From the NCBI RefSeq assembly GCF_023509015.1, contig NZ_CP094975.1:1247501-1311500 (forward strand): 64,000 bases of DNA, written 5' to 3'. Made by a program: the position numbers and the translations under genes. Source of the stretch: Pseudomonas abieticivorans. Lineage in GTDB: Bacteria; Pseudomonadota; Gammaproteobacteria; Pseudomonadales; Pseudomonadaceae. Shown here piece by piece: positions 19,302 to 27,736 of this stretch. The notes beneath the pieces were generated by a model. The model worked only from the letters and a program-made list of their open reading frames with translations, was not told the origin of the DNA and did not search any database. The stretch's first letter is position 1, and each line of letters starts with the position of its first letter.

Positions 19302-19793
19302 ATGCCCGAGCTTCTCAATACCCGCGTCGAATCCTGTTTCCAACAAGCCGAAGCCTTCTTCAAACGCCCATTCCAGCGCCCGCTGGTCAGCCTCAAGCTG
19401 CGCGGCCAGAAGGCCGGTGTTGCCCATTTGCACGAAAACCTGCTGCGTTTCAACCCGCAGCTATACCGCGAAAACACTGAGCACTTCCTCAAGCAGACGG
19501 TGGCCCACGAAGTGGCGCACCTGGTCGCCCACCAGCTGTTCGGCGATACCATCGCGCCCCACGGTGAGGAATGGCAGTTGATCATGCGCGGGGTGTACGA
19601 GCTGCCACCGGACCGCTGCCACAACTACGCGGTCAAGCGTCGCAGCGTCACCCGTTACATCTACCGCTGCCCCTGCGCCACCGAGTTCCCCTTCTCGGCC
19701 CAGCGTCACGGTATGGTTCGCCAAGGCCGCCGGTATTTGTGCCGGCGCTGCCGCAGCACGCTGGTGTTCAGCGGCGAGACCCGGGTGGAATAA
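19302..19793 (+). CDS. sprT: SprT-family zinc-metalloprotease-like protein
   Basis: The 163-residue protein has the HExxH motif in QTVAHEVAHLVAHQLFG (near residue 68), a further HGEEW, and a C-terminal zinc ribbon (CPCATEF and CRRCRS). The order and length fit SprT. The domain is shared with eukaryotic Spartan proteases; the bacterial function is unsettled. ATG at 19302 has GGAG 12 bases upstream; an open extension upstream is not supported. A bidirectional terminator follows. Confidence 0.9.
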   Translation: MPELLNTRVESCFQQAEAFFKRPFQRPLVSLKLRGQKAGVAHLHENLLRFNPQLYRENTEHFLKQTVAHEVAHLVAHQLFGDTIAPHGEEWQLIMRGVYELPPDRCHNYAVKRRSVTRYIYRCPCATEFPFSAQRHGMVRQGRRYLCRRCRSTLVFSGETRVE

Positions 19794-19800
19794 CCCGCAT

Positions 19801-19830
19801 AAAAAAACCCATCCGAAGATGGGTTTTTTA
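19801..19830. terminator. Bidirectional intrinsic terminator between sprT and dctA
   Basis: A6-ACCCATC, loop CGAA, GATGGGT-T6 gives a stem with A and T runs on both sides, so it can stop transcription from sprT (plus) and dctA (minus). Confidence 0.9.
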
Positions 19831-19843
19831 GTTCAGCCCGTGT

Positions 19844-21181
19844 TTACCGCTGGGTGGTGTTGGCCACCGGTACTTCGGCTACGCCCAAGTCATCGACCGG
19901 GGCAGTTTGCACGATCGCAGTGCCGCCCGAGGCAAGCTCGGTGTGCAGCTTGTCGGTGTCCAGCTCCTTGACCCACTTGGCAACCACCAGGGTGGCCACG
20001 GCGTTACCGACCAGGTTGGTCAGGGCGCGGGCTTCGGACATGAAGCGGTCGATACCCAGGATCAGCGCCAGGCCGGCAACCGGCAGGTGGCCGACGGCGG
20101 ACAAGGTGGCCGCCAGCACGATGAAGCCGCTACCGGTCACGCCCGCAGCGCCCTTGGAGGACAGCAGCAACACCAGCAACAGGGTGATCTGATGGGTGAT
20201 GTCCATGTGGGTGTCGGTGGCTTGCGCGATGAACACGGCGGCCATGGTCAGGTAGATCGAGGTGCCGTCCAGGTTGAACGAGTAACCGGTCGGGATCACC
20301 AGGCCTACCACGGACTTGTTGGCGCCCAGGCGTTCCATCTTGATCAGCATGCGTGGCAGGGCCGATTCGGACGAGGAGGTACCCAGCACGATCAGCAGTT
20401 CTTCGCGGATGTAACGGATCAGCTTCAGTACGCTGAAGCCGTGCGCGCGGCAGATGGCGCCCAGCACCACCACCACGAACAGTACGCAGGTGATGTAGAA
20501 GCAAATCATCAACTGGCCCAGTTGCACCAGCGAACCCACGCCGTAGGCACCGATGGTGAAGGCCATGGCGCCCAGGGCACCCAGTGGCGCGAGCTTCATG
20601 ATCATGTTGATGATGTTGAACATCGCGTGGGCGAAGCGATCGATCAGGTCCAGCAGCGGCTTGCCGTAGGCGCCCAGGCGGTGCAGGGCGAAACCGAAGA
20701 TCACCGAGAACATCAGCACCTGCAGGATATCGCCGTTGGCGAAGGCACCCACGATGGTGTTGGGGATCACGTTGAGGATGAAGCTCACGACGCTCTGGTC
20801 AGCACCGGCGGTCACGTAGGCGGCGACTTTGGAGGCGTCCAGGGTGGCGGGGTCGATGTGCATGCCAGCGCCCGGCTGGATCACATTGACCACGAACAGG
20901 CCGATCAGCAGCGCGATGGTGGAGACCACCTCGAAATACATCAGCGCATAGCCGCCCGTCTTGCCGACTGCCTTCATGCTTTGCATGCCGGCGATGCCAC
21001 TGACCACCGTGCAGAAGATGATCGGGGCGATGACCATTTTGATCAGTTTGATGAAGCCATCACCCAGCGGTTTGAGGGTGACCGCGGTTTGCGGGTAGAA
21101 GTGGCCGATCAGGATACCGATGATGATCGCGACGATCACCTGGAAATACAGCGATTTGTACAGTGGCTGACGAGTCGTCAT
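19844..21181 (-). CDS. dctA: C4-dicarboxylate transporter DctA
   Basis: The 445-residue inner-membrane symporter takes up succinate, fumarate and malate with H+ or Na+. It has the SLC1/DAACS signatures: [17 protein letters not shown] near 45, the serine-rich hairpin [12 protein letters not shown] near 270, [14 protein letters not shown] near 305 and [20 protein letters not shown] near 380. The ATG at 21181 has GAGGAA 8 bases upstream; an earlier in-frame ATG is not supported. A consensus sigma-54 promoter and palindromic upstream sites precede it, pointing to DctB/DctD-type control, though those regulators are not in the window. Confidence 0.96.
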   Translation of the reverse strand: MTTRQPLYKSLYFQVIVAIIIGILIGHFYPQTAVTLKPLGDGFIKLIKMVIAPIIFCTVVSGIAGMQSMKAVGKTGGYALMYFEVVSTIALLIGLFVVNVIQPGAGMHIDPATLDASKVAAYVTAGADQSVVSFILNVIPNTIVGAFANGDILQVLMFSVIFGFALHRLGAYGKPLLDLIDRFAHAMFNIINMIMKLAPLGALGAMAFTIGAYGVGSLVQLGQLMICFYITCVLFVVVVLGAICRAHGFSVLKLIRYIREELLIVLGTSSSESALPRMLIKMERLGANKSVVGLVIPTGYSFNLDGTSIYLTMAAVFIAQATDTHMDITHQITLLLVLLLSSKGAAGVTGSGFIVLAATLSAVGHLPVAGLALILGIDRFMSEARALTNLVGNAVATLVVAKWVKELDTDKLHTELASGGTAIVQTAPVDDLGVAEVPVANTTQR

Positions 21182-21306
21182 TACACATTCCTCAAGTGCA
21201 TCGCCGCGCATCCATCCGCAGAAGCTGGCGATACCTAAAGCAAGAACCCTCCTGCTTTGGAGGGATTTATTGTCGAGCTGCGCCGGGCAGTTCTTCCTTG
21301 CCTATC

Positions 21307-21322
21307 GCAAGGCGCGTGCCAG
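21307..21322 (-). promoter_or_regulatory. Sigma-54 promoter of dctA
   Basis: On the minus strand CTGGCACG-CGCC-TTGC matches the -24/-12 consensus (TGGCACG N4 TTGC) at every position. It lies about 125 bases upstream of the dctA ATG. Sigma-54 control of dctA is established in several genera. Confidence 0.9.
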
Positions 21323-21398
21323 TTTGCCGGAAAACTGTTACAGCCCGTGTTTGCGGGAGCCTGTGCCATCATCGTAGCCATTATTGGACGGGACTGGT

Positions 21399-21447
21399 GG
21401 CGGATTTCCGCCGAAGCACCCGGATAATTTCCGCCACCTGGCGGAAA
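21399..21447 (-). promoter_or_regulatory. Candidate enhancer (UAS) palindromes for dctA
   Basis: GGCGGA-TT-TCCGCC (21399-21412) and TTTCCGCCA-CC-TGGCGGAAA (21428-21447) are perfect palindromes sharing the same TCCGCC half-site. They lie roughly 75-140 bases upstream of the sigma-54 promoter, the normal position for an enhancer-binding protein such as DctD. Binding is inferred. No gene fits the rest of this 308-base gap. Confidence 0.7.
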
Positions 21448-21489
21448 CCCGCCGACACTCACCGGCAGGCTCCCTTCCTTATTTATAGT

Positions 21490-22839
21490 TCAGGCGGGGC
21501 GCAAACGTACGTGGAAGGCGGCACCGCCCAGCACGGAGTCATCCAGGGTGAGCTGCGCGTCATAGCTTTCGATGATGTCCTTGACCACCGCCAGGCCAAT
21601 GCCCTGCCCTGGGTTTTGCCGGTCCAGGCGCTCGCCGCGCTTGAGGATGCGCGCACGTTGGCTGTGCGGCACGCCGGGGCCGTCGTCCTCGATGCAGATT
21701 TCACCACCGCCCTGCTCATGCAGGACCAGGCTGACCTTCACCTCGCCCAGGCACAGGCGGTAGGCGTTCTCCAGCAAGTTGCCAAGCATTTCCAGCAAAG
21801 CGCCCTGCTCCATCGGCACTTGGGCGAGCACCGGTACGTTCAAGGTGACCTTGACCCGCTTGTCGCGGTAGACCTTGTCCAGGGTGTTGCACAGGCTGTC
21901 GAGCAGCGGCCGCAACTCGACCTGATGGCGCACCAGGCCGCTTTTGCGCAGGCTGGCGCGTTGCAACTGGTAGCCGATCTGCTGGCTCATGCGCTCGATC
22001 TGCGATTGCAGGATGCGCGCCTGCTCGATGTTTTCCGGGCGTTGGGCGATGGTCTCACTGACCCCCTGCAATACCGCCAGGGGGGTTTTAAGGCTATGAG
22101 CCAAGTCGCCCAGGGAATCGCGATAGCGCCCGCGCTGCTCGCGCTCGCTGCGCAGCAAGCGGTTGAGCGAGCCGGTCAGGCGCAGCAACTCGCGTGGGTG
22201 GCTTTCGCTGAGGCTTTCCAGGGCGCCACTCTCGATGTCGTCCAGTTCCAGACTCAACTGGCGCAGGGCACGCAAGCCCCAGGTCATGCCGATCCAGAGC
22301 AACACCAGCAACGCCAGCAGCGCCGCGCCAAAGCCCAGGTAGAGTTTTTCGCGAAGGCCGGTGACCGTCAGTTTGTATTCGCGCACCGGTTGCAGCGCGA
22401 CGATGCTGAAGGCCGCGCTCTGGCCGCCCAGCAGTTTGACTTCGACGTCGTAGACGAAATATTCCTCGCCACCTGGCTCGCGAAAATGGGTGAATTCATT
22501 GCCCTTGCCGTCGTAGCGCGGGGTGTAGTTGATGTGGGCTTCGGTGGTGGCCCGCGAGCGCCACACCAGCTCGCCCTGGCGGTTGTAGATATAGCCGAGC
22601 AAGCGGCTGTCGGGCAGGTTGAACTGCTCATCGGGCAGCAACGCAGGCATTTGCAACTGGCCGTTCTCGACCCGCGCGGCAGAAATCAAGGTGGTGACAT
22701 CCGAGGCCAGGCGTTGCTCGATGGCTTCGCGCAGGGCCAGGCTGAAGGCGCTTTGCAGCGCAGGCAACAGGCCAAGCATGAACAACACGGCCAGGGTCGC
22801 CCCCGCCAGCATCAAGCGTACGCGCAGCGATTTGATCAT
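21490..22839 (-). CDS. phoQ: Sensor histidine kinase PhoQ
   Basis: The 449-residue inner-membrane kinase has two membrane helices (about 10-30 and 165-188) around a periplasmic sensor with an acidic patch, a HAMP-like linker, the phospho-accepting His in DLAHSLKTPLAVL, the N box (MLGNLLENAYR) and G boxes (DDGPGVP, GQGIGLAV). PhoQ senses low Mg2+ and cationic peptides and controls PhoP. Its ATG overlaps the phoP stop by four bases (ATGA). The oprH-phoP-phoQ order, as in P. aeruginosa, supports the name. Confidence 0.94.
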   Translation of the reverse strand: MIKSLRVRLMLAGATLAVLFMLGLLPALQSAFSLALREAIEQRLASDVTTLISAARVENGQLQMPALLPDEQFNLPDSRLLGYIYNRQGELVWRSRATTEAHINYTPRYDGKGNEFTHFREPGGEEYFVYDVEVKLLGGQSAAFSIVALQPVREYKLTVTGLREKLYLGFGAALLALLVLLWIGMTWGLRALRQLSLELDDIESGALESLSESHPRELLRLTGSLNRLLRSEREQRGRYRDSLGDLAHSLKTPLAVLQGVSETIAQRPENIEQARILQSQIERMSQQIGYQLQRASLRKSGLVRHQVELRPLLDSLCNTLDKVYRDKRVKVTLNVPVLAQVPMEQGALLEMLGNLLENAYRLCLGEVKVSLVLHEQGGGEICIEDDGPGVPHSQRARILKRGERLDRQNPGQGIGLAVVKDIIESYDAQLTLDDSVLGGAAFHVRLRPA

Positions 22840-23513
22840 CGGCAGCGCTCGGTGAACAGGTAGCCCAGGCCACGCACGGTGTCGATCGGCTTGAAGCCAT
22901 CGGCGCCCTCGAGCTTGCGCCGCAGGCGCCCGACCAACACTTCGATCACGTTCGGATCGCGCTCGTCGTCATCCGGATAGAGCTGCTCCATCAGCCGATC
23001 CTTGGCCACCACCTGCTGATGGTGGCGCATCAGGTATTCCAGGATGCGGTACTCATAGGCGGTCAGCGCCAACGGCTGTTCGTCCAGGGTCGCCTGCTTG
23101 CGATTGAGGTCCAGCAGCAAAGGCCCTGCGGTGATGGTGGACTGGATAAAGCCGCTGGAGCGACGCAGCAGGGCGTTCAGGCGCGCCTCAAGCTCCTCGA
23201 ACTGGAAAGGCTTGACCACGTAGTCGTCGGCGCCGGCTGCCAGGCCTTCGACCTTGTCCTGCCAGTTGCCACGGGCCGTGAGAATCAGGATGGGGAATGC
23301 CTTGTCCATCGAGCGCAGTTGACGGATCAGGTCCAGCCCGCCCATGCCAGGCAGGCCCAGGTCGACCACGGCCAGATCGTGGTTGAACTGTTCGGCCTGG
23401 TACAGCGCTTCTTCGGCATTGCCGACCGCCTCGACCACATGCCCGCTTTCGCTCAAGCGGGTCTGTAAGTGGTGGCGCAACAGCGCCTCGTCTTCTACCA
23501 CCAGCAATTTCAT
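22836..23513 (-). CDS. phoP: Response regulator PhoP
   Basis: The 225-residue OmpR-type regulator has a receiver domain (acidic pair VVEDEA, phospho-Asp in VVDLGLPG near 51, Lys in VVKPFQF) and a winged-helix domain (LTAYEYRILEYLMRH, DPNVIEVLVGRLRRKLE). The start at 23513 follows AGGAG. It is cotranscribed with oprH (77 bases upstream) and phoQ. It should bind the GTTCAG direct repeats upstream of oprH and so regulate its own operon. Confidence 0.95.
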   Translation of the reverse strand: MKLLVVEDEALLRHHLQTRLSESGHVVEAVGNAEEALYQAEQFNHDLAVVDLGLPGMGGLDLIRQLRSMDKAFPILILTARGNWQDKVEGLAAGADDYVVKPFQFEELEARLNALLRRSSGFIQSTITAGPLLLDLNRKQATLDEQPLALTAYEYRILEYLMRHHQQVVAKDRLMEQLYPDDDERDPNVIEVLVGRLRRKLEGADGFKPIDTVRGLGYLFTERCR

Positions 23514-23590
23514 AATGCTCTCCTGGCCCAACGAACGCGGGGCAGGCCCTGTTTGAAAAGGGACCCGCCCGGCCTGAAAGTATGCCCCGG

Positions 23591-24193
23591 TTAGAAGGCG
23601 TAGTTGGCAGAAAGGTACGTCTGCGCGCTACTGGTCAAATTCATGGAACCTTGTTTTACACCGCCGTGGGGGGCCATTTCGGTACTGGCGTTGGTACGCA
23701 GGTAACGATAACCCAGTTCCAGCGAAACGTTGCTCGAGACCTGCTGCAACACACCCGCTTGCGCGCCGATGGCATAGCCGACATTGGTGTCGCGGCTGTA
23801 GCCCGACGACTCCTGGCTAAGCTTGGTCAAGCCGGCACTGGCGCCAACGAATAGCTGGGTGGCAGACGCGACCGGGAACAGTCGGTCGTAGCTGCCCAGC
23901 AGGTTCTCTTGGCGCAGCTTGATACCATTGTGGCTGCCCGAGACATTATCGTAAGTCGCGTAATAGCGTGCCTCTTGCCCCTGGCGCCCGGCACGCAGGC
24001 CCCAGGTGCTGTCCTTGCCAATCACGCCATCGGCGTTCGGGCGCTCCAGATTGCGGTTCAGCGCGCCGGTCTTGCTGATTTTGTCGCTGGTCTGCCCGTA
24101 GGTCAGGCCGATGAAATTCGTGTCGTTTGCCTGGGCCAGGGTGCTGGCACCGGTGACGGTGATTGCCAGAAGCAGTTTGTTTAAATAGTCCAT
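23591..24193 (-). CDS. oprH: Outer-membrane protein OprH
   Basis: The 200-residue precursor has a signal peptide ending ...TLAQA and a small beta-barrel. NFIGLTYGQTSDKI, KLRQENLLGSYDRLF and LGYRYLRTNASTEMAPHGG match P. aeruginosa OprH, which has the same length. OprH binds and stabilises LPS when Mg2+ is scarce. The ATG at 24193 has GGAG upstream. It is the first gene of the operon; a hairpin in the 77-base gap before phoP may lower expression of the downstream genes relative to oprH. Confidence 0.93.
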   Translation of the reverse strand: MDYLNKLLLAITVTGASTLAQANDTNFIGLTYGQTSDKISKTGALNRNLERPNADGVIGKDSTWGLRAGRQGQEARYYATYDNVSGSHNGIKLRQENLLGSYDRLFPVASATQLFVGASAGLTKLSQESSGYSRDTNVGYAIGAQAGVLQQVSSNVSLELGYRYLRTNASTEMAPHGGVKQGSMNLTSSAQTYLSANYAF

Positions 24194-24250
24194 TATTTTA
24201 TCTCCGCGCCATGCGCTGTCTGGGTACCGGTTCAGAGTAAGCAAACAGCC

Positions 24251-24289
24251 CTGAACCGCCGCTGAACCCCAACTGAACTTGCGCTGAAC
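24251..24289 (-). promoter_or_regulatory. Tandem PhoP boxes at the oprH promoter
   Basis: On the minus strand four copies of GTTCAG occur exactly 11 bases apart (24284-24289, 24273-24278, 24262-24267, 24251-24256), equal to two tandem PhoP boxes. TACTCT about 11 bases downstream can serve as the -10 box. The array lies between oprH and the divergent dienelactone hydrolase gene, whose ATG is only 43 bases away. Confidence 0.88.
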
Positions 24290-24332
24290 CAGATGGGCTA
24301 GGCTGAGTTGACCCTCTAAAGGAGCATCCGCC

Positions 24333-25124
24333 ATGAAAGTACTGCTCAGCCTTGCCCTGGTACTGTGCTGCAGCCTCGCCCAGGCCGCGATCAAGACCCA
24401 GGAAATCCCCTATACCAGCCAGGATGGCAGCAAGCTGATTGGCTATTACGCCTACGACGACGCCATCAAGGGCGCGCGCCCCGGGGTCATCGTGGTGCAC
24501 GAATGGTGGGGCCTGAACGACTACGCCAAGCGCCGCGCCCGTGAACTGGCCGCGCTGGGCTACAGCGCCCTGGCCATCGACATGTACGGCGAAGGCAAGC
24601 ACACCGAGCACCCCAAGGACGCCATGGCCTTCATGCAGGCGGCGATGAAGGACAGCGCCGCGTCCAACGAGCGCTTTGACGCAGGCCTTGCGCTGATCAA
24701 AAAGCAACCCCAGACCAACCCGGACAAGGTCGCCGCCATTGGTTACTGCTTTGGCGGCTCGGTGGTGCTGGACGCCGCCCGGCGCGGCGAGCCCCTGGCG
24801 GGGGTGGTGACCTTCCATGGCGGCCTGGCCACCAAAAGCCCCGCCACGCCCGGCAGCGTCAAGGCGCCGCTGCTGATTGAACACGGCGCCGCCGACAGCA
24901 TGGTCACCCCGCAGCAAGTCGCCGACTTTAAAAAGGAAATGGACGGCGCCGGGGCCGACTACAAATTCGTCAGCCTGGCCGGGGCCAAGCACGGCTTCAG
25001 CAACCCGGACGCCGACCGTTTGAGCCATGGTGACCATGGCGGGCCGGACATCGGCTACAACGCTGCGGCCGATAAAAGTTCGTGGAGCGACATGCAGGCG
25101 TTCCTGAAAAAAGTGTTTGGTTGA
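24333..25124 (+). CDS. Secreted dienelactone hydrolase family protein
   Basis: The 263-residue protein has a signal peptide (LLSLALVLCCSLAQA, cleaved near residue 19) and an alpha/beta-hydrolase fold. VHEWWGLNDYAK is the oxyanion region, the nucleophile is Cys in GYCFGG near 140, and the acid and base are likely in HGAADSMV and KHGFSNPD. Cytoplasmic dienelactone hydrolases act in aromatic degradation, but no such pathway is nearby and this copy is exported, so its substrate is unknown. AAGGAG gives a good ribosome binding site. It is divergent from oprH and shares a promoter region holding the PhoP boxes. Confidence 0.87.
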   Translation: MKVLLSLALVLCCSLAQAAIKTQEIPYTSQDGSKLIGYYAYDDAIKGARPGVIVVHEWWGLNDYAKRRARELAALGYSALAIDMYGEGKHTEHPKDAMAFMQAAMKDSAASNERFDAGLALIKKQPQTNPDKVAAIGYCFGGSVVLDAARRGEPLAGVVTFHGGLATKSPATPGSVKAPLLIEHGAADSMVTPQQVADFKKEMDGAGADYKFVSLAGAKHGFSNPDADRLSHGDHGGPDIGYNAAADKSSWSDMQAFLKKVFG

Positions 25125-25183
25125 GGACTGGCGTATCCGCGAAGGGACCACGACGGGCCCTGCCAGGTAGAACACGGGCGCGG

Positions 25184-25213
25184 CCTTCGCGGATAAATCC
25201 GCTCCTACGACGG
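25184..25213 (+). repeat. REP element
   Basis: CTTCGCGGATAAATCCGCTCCTACG between the hydrolase and pcpS genes. A partial inverted copy (TATCCGCGAAGG) lies about 45 bases upstream near 25134-25145. Confidence 0.85.
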
Positions 25214-25238
25214 TGCGCAAGCATGGCAAAATAGGCGC

Positions 25239-25943
25239 ATGAACCTGCCCAATTGCTGCACCGCCCCCCTCACCCACTGGCCCCTGCCCCAGGCGCTGCC
25301 CGGCGCGATTCTGGTCAGCAGCCAGTTCGACCCCAAGGCGCTGGCAAGCTACGACTTCGAGCGCTGCGGCATCGCCCCGCCGGCGTCCATCCAGCGCTCG
25401 GTGGCCAAGCGCCAGGCCGAGTACCTGACCGGCCGCCTGTGTGCCCGTGAGGCTCTGCGCCAGCTAGGCCAACCCAATCAGGTACCGCCCATTGGCGAGG
25501 ACCGCGCGCCAGTGTGGCCCGCCGGGGTCAGCGGCTCGATCACCCATGGCAGCAACTGGGCGGCGGCGATAGTCGCGCACAGCAACGCTTACCGCAGCTT
25601 GGGGCTGGACATGGAAACCCTGCTGGCGGCTGAGCGCGCCGAACGCCTGGCGGGCGAGATCCTGACCGCGCAAGAGCTGCAACGCCTGCCTCGCGAGCAG
25701 GTTGCCCTGGGTGTGACCTTGACCTTTTCGCTGAAGGAAAGCCTGTTCAAGGCGCTGTATCCCCTGGTGGGCAAGCGCTTCTATTTTGAGCATGCGGAAC
25801 TGCTGGAGTGGTCCGACGATGGCCAGGCGCGCCTGCGCTTGCTGACCGATCTGAACGAGCAATGGCACCACGGGGTCGAGGTGCAGGGGCAGTTCTCGGT
25901 GGAAGGTGAACGCTTGTTGAGCTTGGTCAGCATTCCGCGCTGA
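25239..25943 (+). CDS. pcpS: 4'-phosphopantetheinyl transferase (Sfp/EntD type)
   Basis: The 234-residue enzyme transfers phosphopantetheine from CoA to carrier proteins. It shows SVAKRQAEYLTGRLCAR, GEDRAPVWP, SGSITHG, GLDME (Mg2+ ligands) and TFSLKESLFKALYPLVGK (P-pant signature WxxKEA-like). It matches P. aeruginosa PcpS, the single enzyme serving both fatty-acid and secondary-metabolite carrier proteins. There is no obvious Shine-Dalgarno site, and CAAAAT lies six bases before the ATG, so initiation may be unusual. Confidence 0.93.
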   Translation: MNLPNCCTAPLTHWPLPQALPGAILVSSQFDPKALASYDFERCGIAPPASIQRSVAKRQAEYLTGRLCAREALRQLGQPNQVPPIGEDRAPVWPAGVSGSITHGSNWAAAIVAHSNAYRSLGLDMETLLAAERAERLAGEILTAQELQRLPREQVALGVTLTFSLKESLFKALYPLVGKRFYFEHAELLEWSDDGQARLRLLTDLNEQWHHGVEVQGQFSVEGERLLSLVSIPR

Positions 25944-25984
25944 ATCGGATCGTTCCTACAGCTTCTCTGGACGTTTCTCAATTC

Positions 25985-26000
25985 GTTTGAGTGATCAAAC
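25985..26000. promoter_or_regulatory. Palindrome upstream of the two-partner secretion operon
   Basis: GTTTGA-GTGA-TCAAAC is a perfect 6-bp inverted repeat 55 bases before the TpsB start. It is a candidate operator; the spacing does not fit an FNR/ANR or CRP site. Confidence 0.35.
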
Positions 26001-26054
26001 CGGTAGATTAAATCCGAAAGGAATTCTCCTCCGGCCACTCAGAAGAATAACAAT

Positions 26055-27713
26055 ATGCCGCGCTTCAATCTGGCACGCCTGCTGCTGTGCGGCGTGCTGC
26101 TGCCCCCGCTCGCCTTGGCTGAACCGCCTGCGCCCCTTGACGAAACCTTGCGCCTGCTGGAACAGGAGCGACGCCAACGCGAAGCCCGTGAGCGTCAGGA
26201 ACGCCTGCGCCAGTTACAACGGCAGCAGCCTGTGACTAAGCCTGCGCTGCCCGCGCCCGTGACTGAACCGAATGAGCCGTGCTGGCCCGTCCCCGGCGTG
26301 AGCCTGAGTGGCAATCAACTGCTCGAAGACGTCGCGCTCAGCCAGGCCTTGAAGCCCGGGCTCAGGGCCTGCATGGGCGCCACCGCCGTGCGCGGCGTAT
26401 TGGCGGCCTTGACCCAGGCGTACGTAACCAAAGGCTATATCGCCGCCCGCGCCTACCTACGCACCTCGCCGCAACCGAATCAGCCCTTGCAGGTGCTGAT
26501 TGACGAGGGTTTCGTGGAATCCATCGAACTAGGCGAAGGCGAGCCGGCCCTGTCATTGGCCCACGCCTTCCCCGGCATGATTGGCCGCCCCCTGCATTTG
26601 CCGCAGTTGGAGCAAGGGCTGGATCAACTCAACCGGTTGCGCTCGGTGAACCTCACCGCGCAAATCCTGCCGGGGTCGTTGGAGGGTGGATCAAGGGTGG
26701 TGCTGCGCTCGCTGAGCCATGCCAGCCCCCTATTTGCCTCACTGGGCTACAAGAACGCCGCGCCCGCCGCTACCGGACGCGTAGTCGTGTTAGCAGGGGT
26801 GGGGCTGGACAACCCCTTTGGCCTGAACGATCAAATCACCCTGGCCTTCGTGCAAACCGTGGGCAACGCCCCCAACTACAGCCATGCGGTGAACCTGGGT
26901 TACCGGGTGCCCTATGGCCCCTGGACGTTAACCACGTCCTTCACCCATGGTGAACAGTTCATAGCGACAGGCCGGCTCAATACCCGCTACCTGAGCGAAA
27001 ACTCAAGTGCCCAGCTGGACCGCACGCTTTGGCGCAACCAGCAGGCCATCGTCAGCGCCGGCCTGCGTTTGGACCACAAGAGCACCCGCCGGCACATCGG
27101 CCACATCAACCTGTTCGAGCCCGACCCGCGCCTCAGTGTCCTGCAAGCCTCCCTGGACCTGCTATGGCTGGGCAAGACCAGCCTGGCGGCCCAGTTGAGC
27201 TATGCCCAAGGGGTCGGCTGGCTTGGCGCCAACCCGCGCCCCACGTCGCACTCGCGACCCCAGCCGCGCTTCGAACAATACCGAGCGTACCTGACCCACA
27301 ACTGGGTCGGGGGCGCCTGGCGATGGGAAAGTGCGCTGGAGCTGCAATACAGCCCCGACCTGCTGCCCGGCACCGAGCAATTGCAGTTGGCCAACGCAAC
27401 GACCGTTCGCGGCTTTCGCGACAACCCGCTCAGCGCCTCGAGCGGCGCCATCTGGCGCAACGAACTGAGCATTCAGCAACCACTGACAGCCAACCTGACG
27501 CTTACCCCCCATGTCGCCGTGGACTATGGCCGGGGCTGGCTGAGCCTGTATGGCACAACATCGACCCCCACCCTGGCCGCTGCCAGCAGTGGCGCCACCC
27601 TGGCCTGGCCGGCCGGCAAGCTGAAGCTCGACTACCAGAAAGGCCTGAGCCTCAAGCATGCACCCGGCGCAGAACCCGGCTTCTGGAACATGGAGCTGAG
27701 CCTGTATTTCTGA
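26055..27713 (+). CDS. TpsB/ShlB-FhaC family outer-membrane transporter
   Basis: The 552-residue protein exports its TpsA partner across the outer membrane. Visible parts are a signal peptide (LLLCGVLLPPLALA), a charged helical stretch (ETLRLLEQERRQREARERQ) like the FhaC plug helix, POTRA domains (VSLSGNQLLEDVALSQAL, AALTQAYVTKGYIAARAYL), and a C-terminal beta-barrel with the conserved loop-6 motif VRGFRD near residue 450, ending in a C-terminal Phe. AGAAG lies upstream of the ATG. The TpsA gene starts 23 bases downstream. Confidence 0.93.
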   Translation: MPRFNLARLLLCGVLLPPLALAEPPAPLDETLRLLEQERRQREARERQERLRQLQRQQPVTKPALPAPVTEPNEPCWPVPGVSLSGNQLLEDVALSQALKPGLRACMGATAVRGVLAALTQAYVTKGYIAARAYLRTSPQPNQPLQVLIDEGFVESIELGEGEPALSLAHAFPGMIGRPLHLPQLEQGLDQLNRLRSVNLTAQILPGSLEGGSRVVLRSLSHASPLFASLGYKNAAPAATGRVVVLAGVGLDNPFGLNDQITLAFVQTVGNAPNYSHAVNLGYRVPYGPWTLTTSFTHGEQFIATGRLNTRYLSENSSAQLDRTLWRNQQAIVSAGLRLDHKSTRRHIGHINLFEPDPRLSVLQASLDLLWLGKTSLAAQLSYAQGVGWLGANPRPTSHSRPQPRFEQYRAYLTHNWVGGAWRWESALELQYSPDLLPGTEQLQLANATTVRGFRDNPLSASSGAIWRNELSIQQPLTANLTLTPHVAVDYGRGWLSLYGTTSTPTLAAASSGATLAWPAGKLKLDYQKGLSLKHAPGAEPGFWNMELSLYF

Positions 27714-27736
27714 TTCATAACAAGAGAGACAACAAC

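Noticed and set aside
24251..24289. Simple or CRISPR-like repeat
   Set aside because: The 11-base phasing of a 6-base half-site upstream of oprH is a PhoP binding array.
25985..26000. ANR/FNR box upstream of tpsB
   Set aside because: TTGA and TCAA are separated by four bases, whereas the FNR/ANR site needs six between these tetramers.
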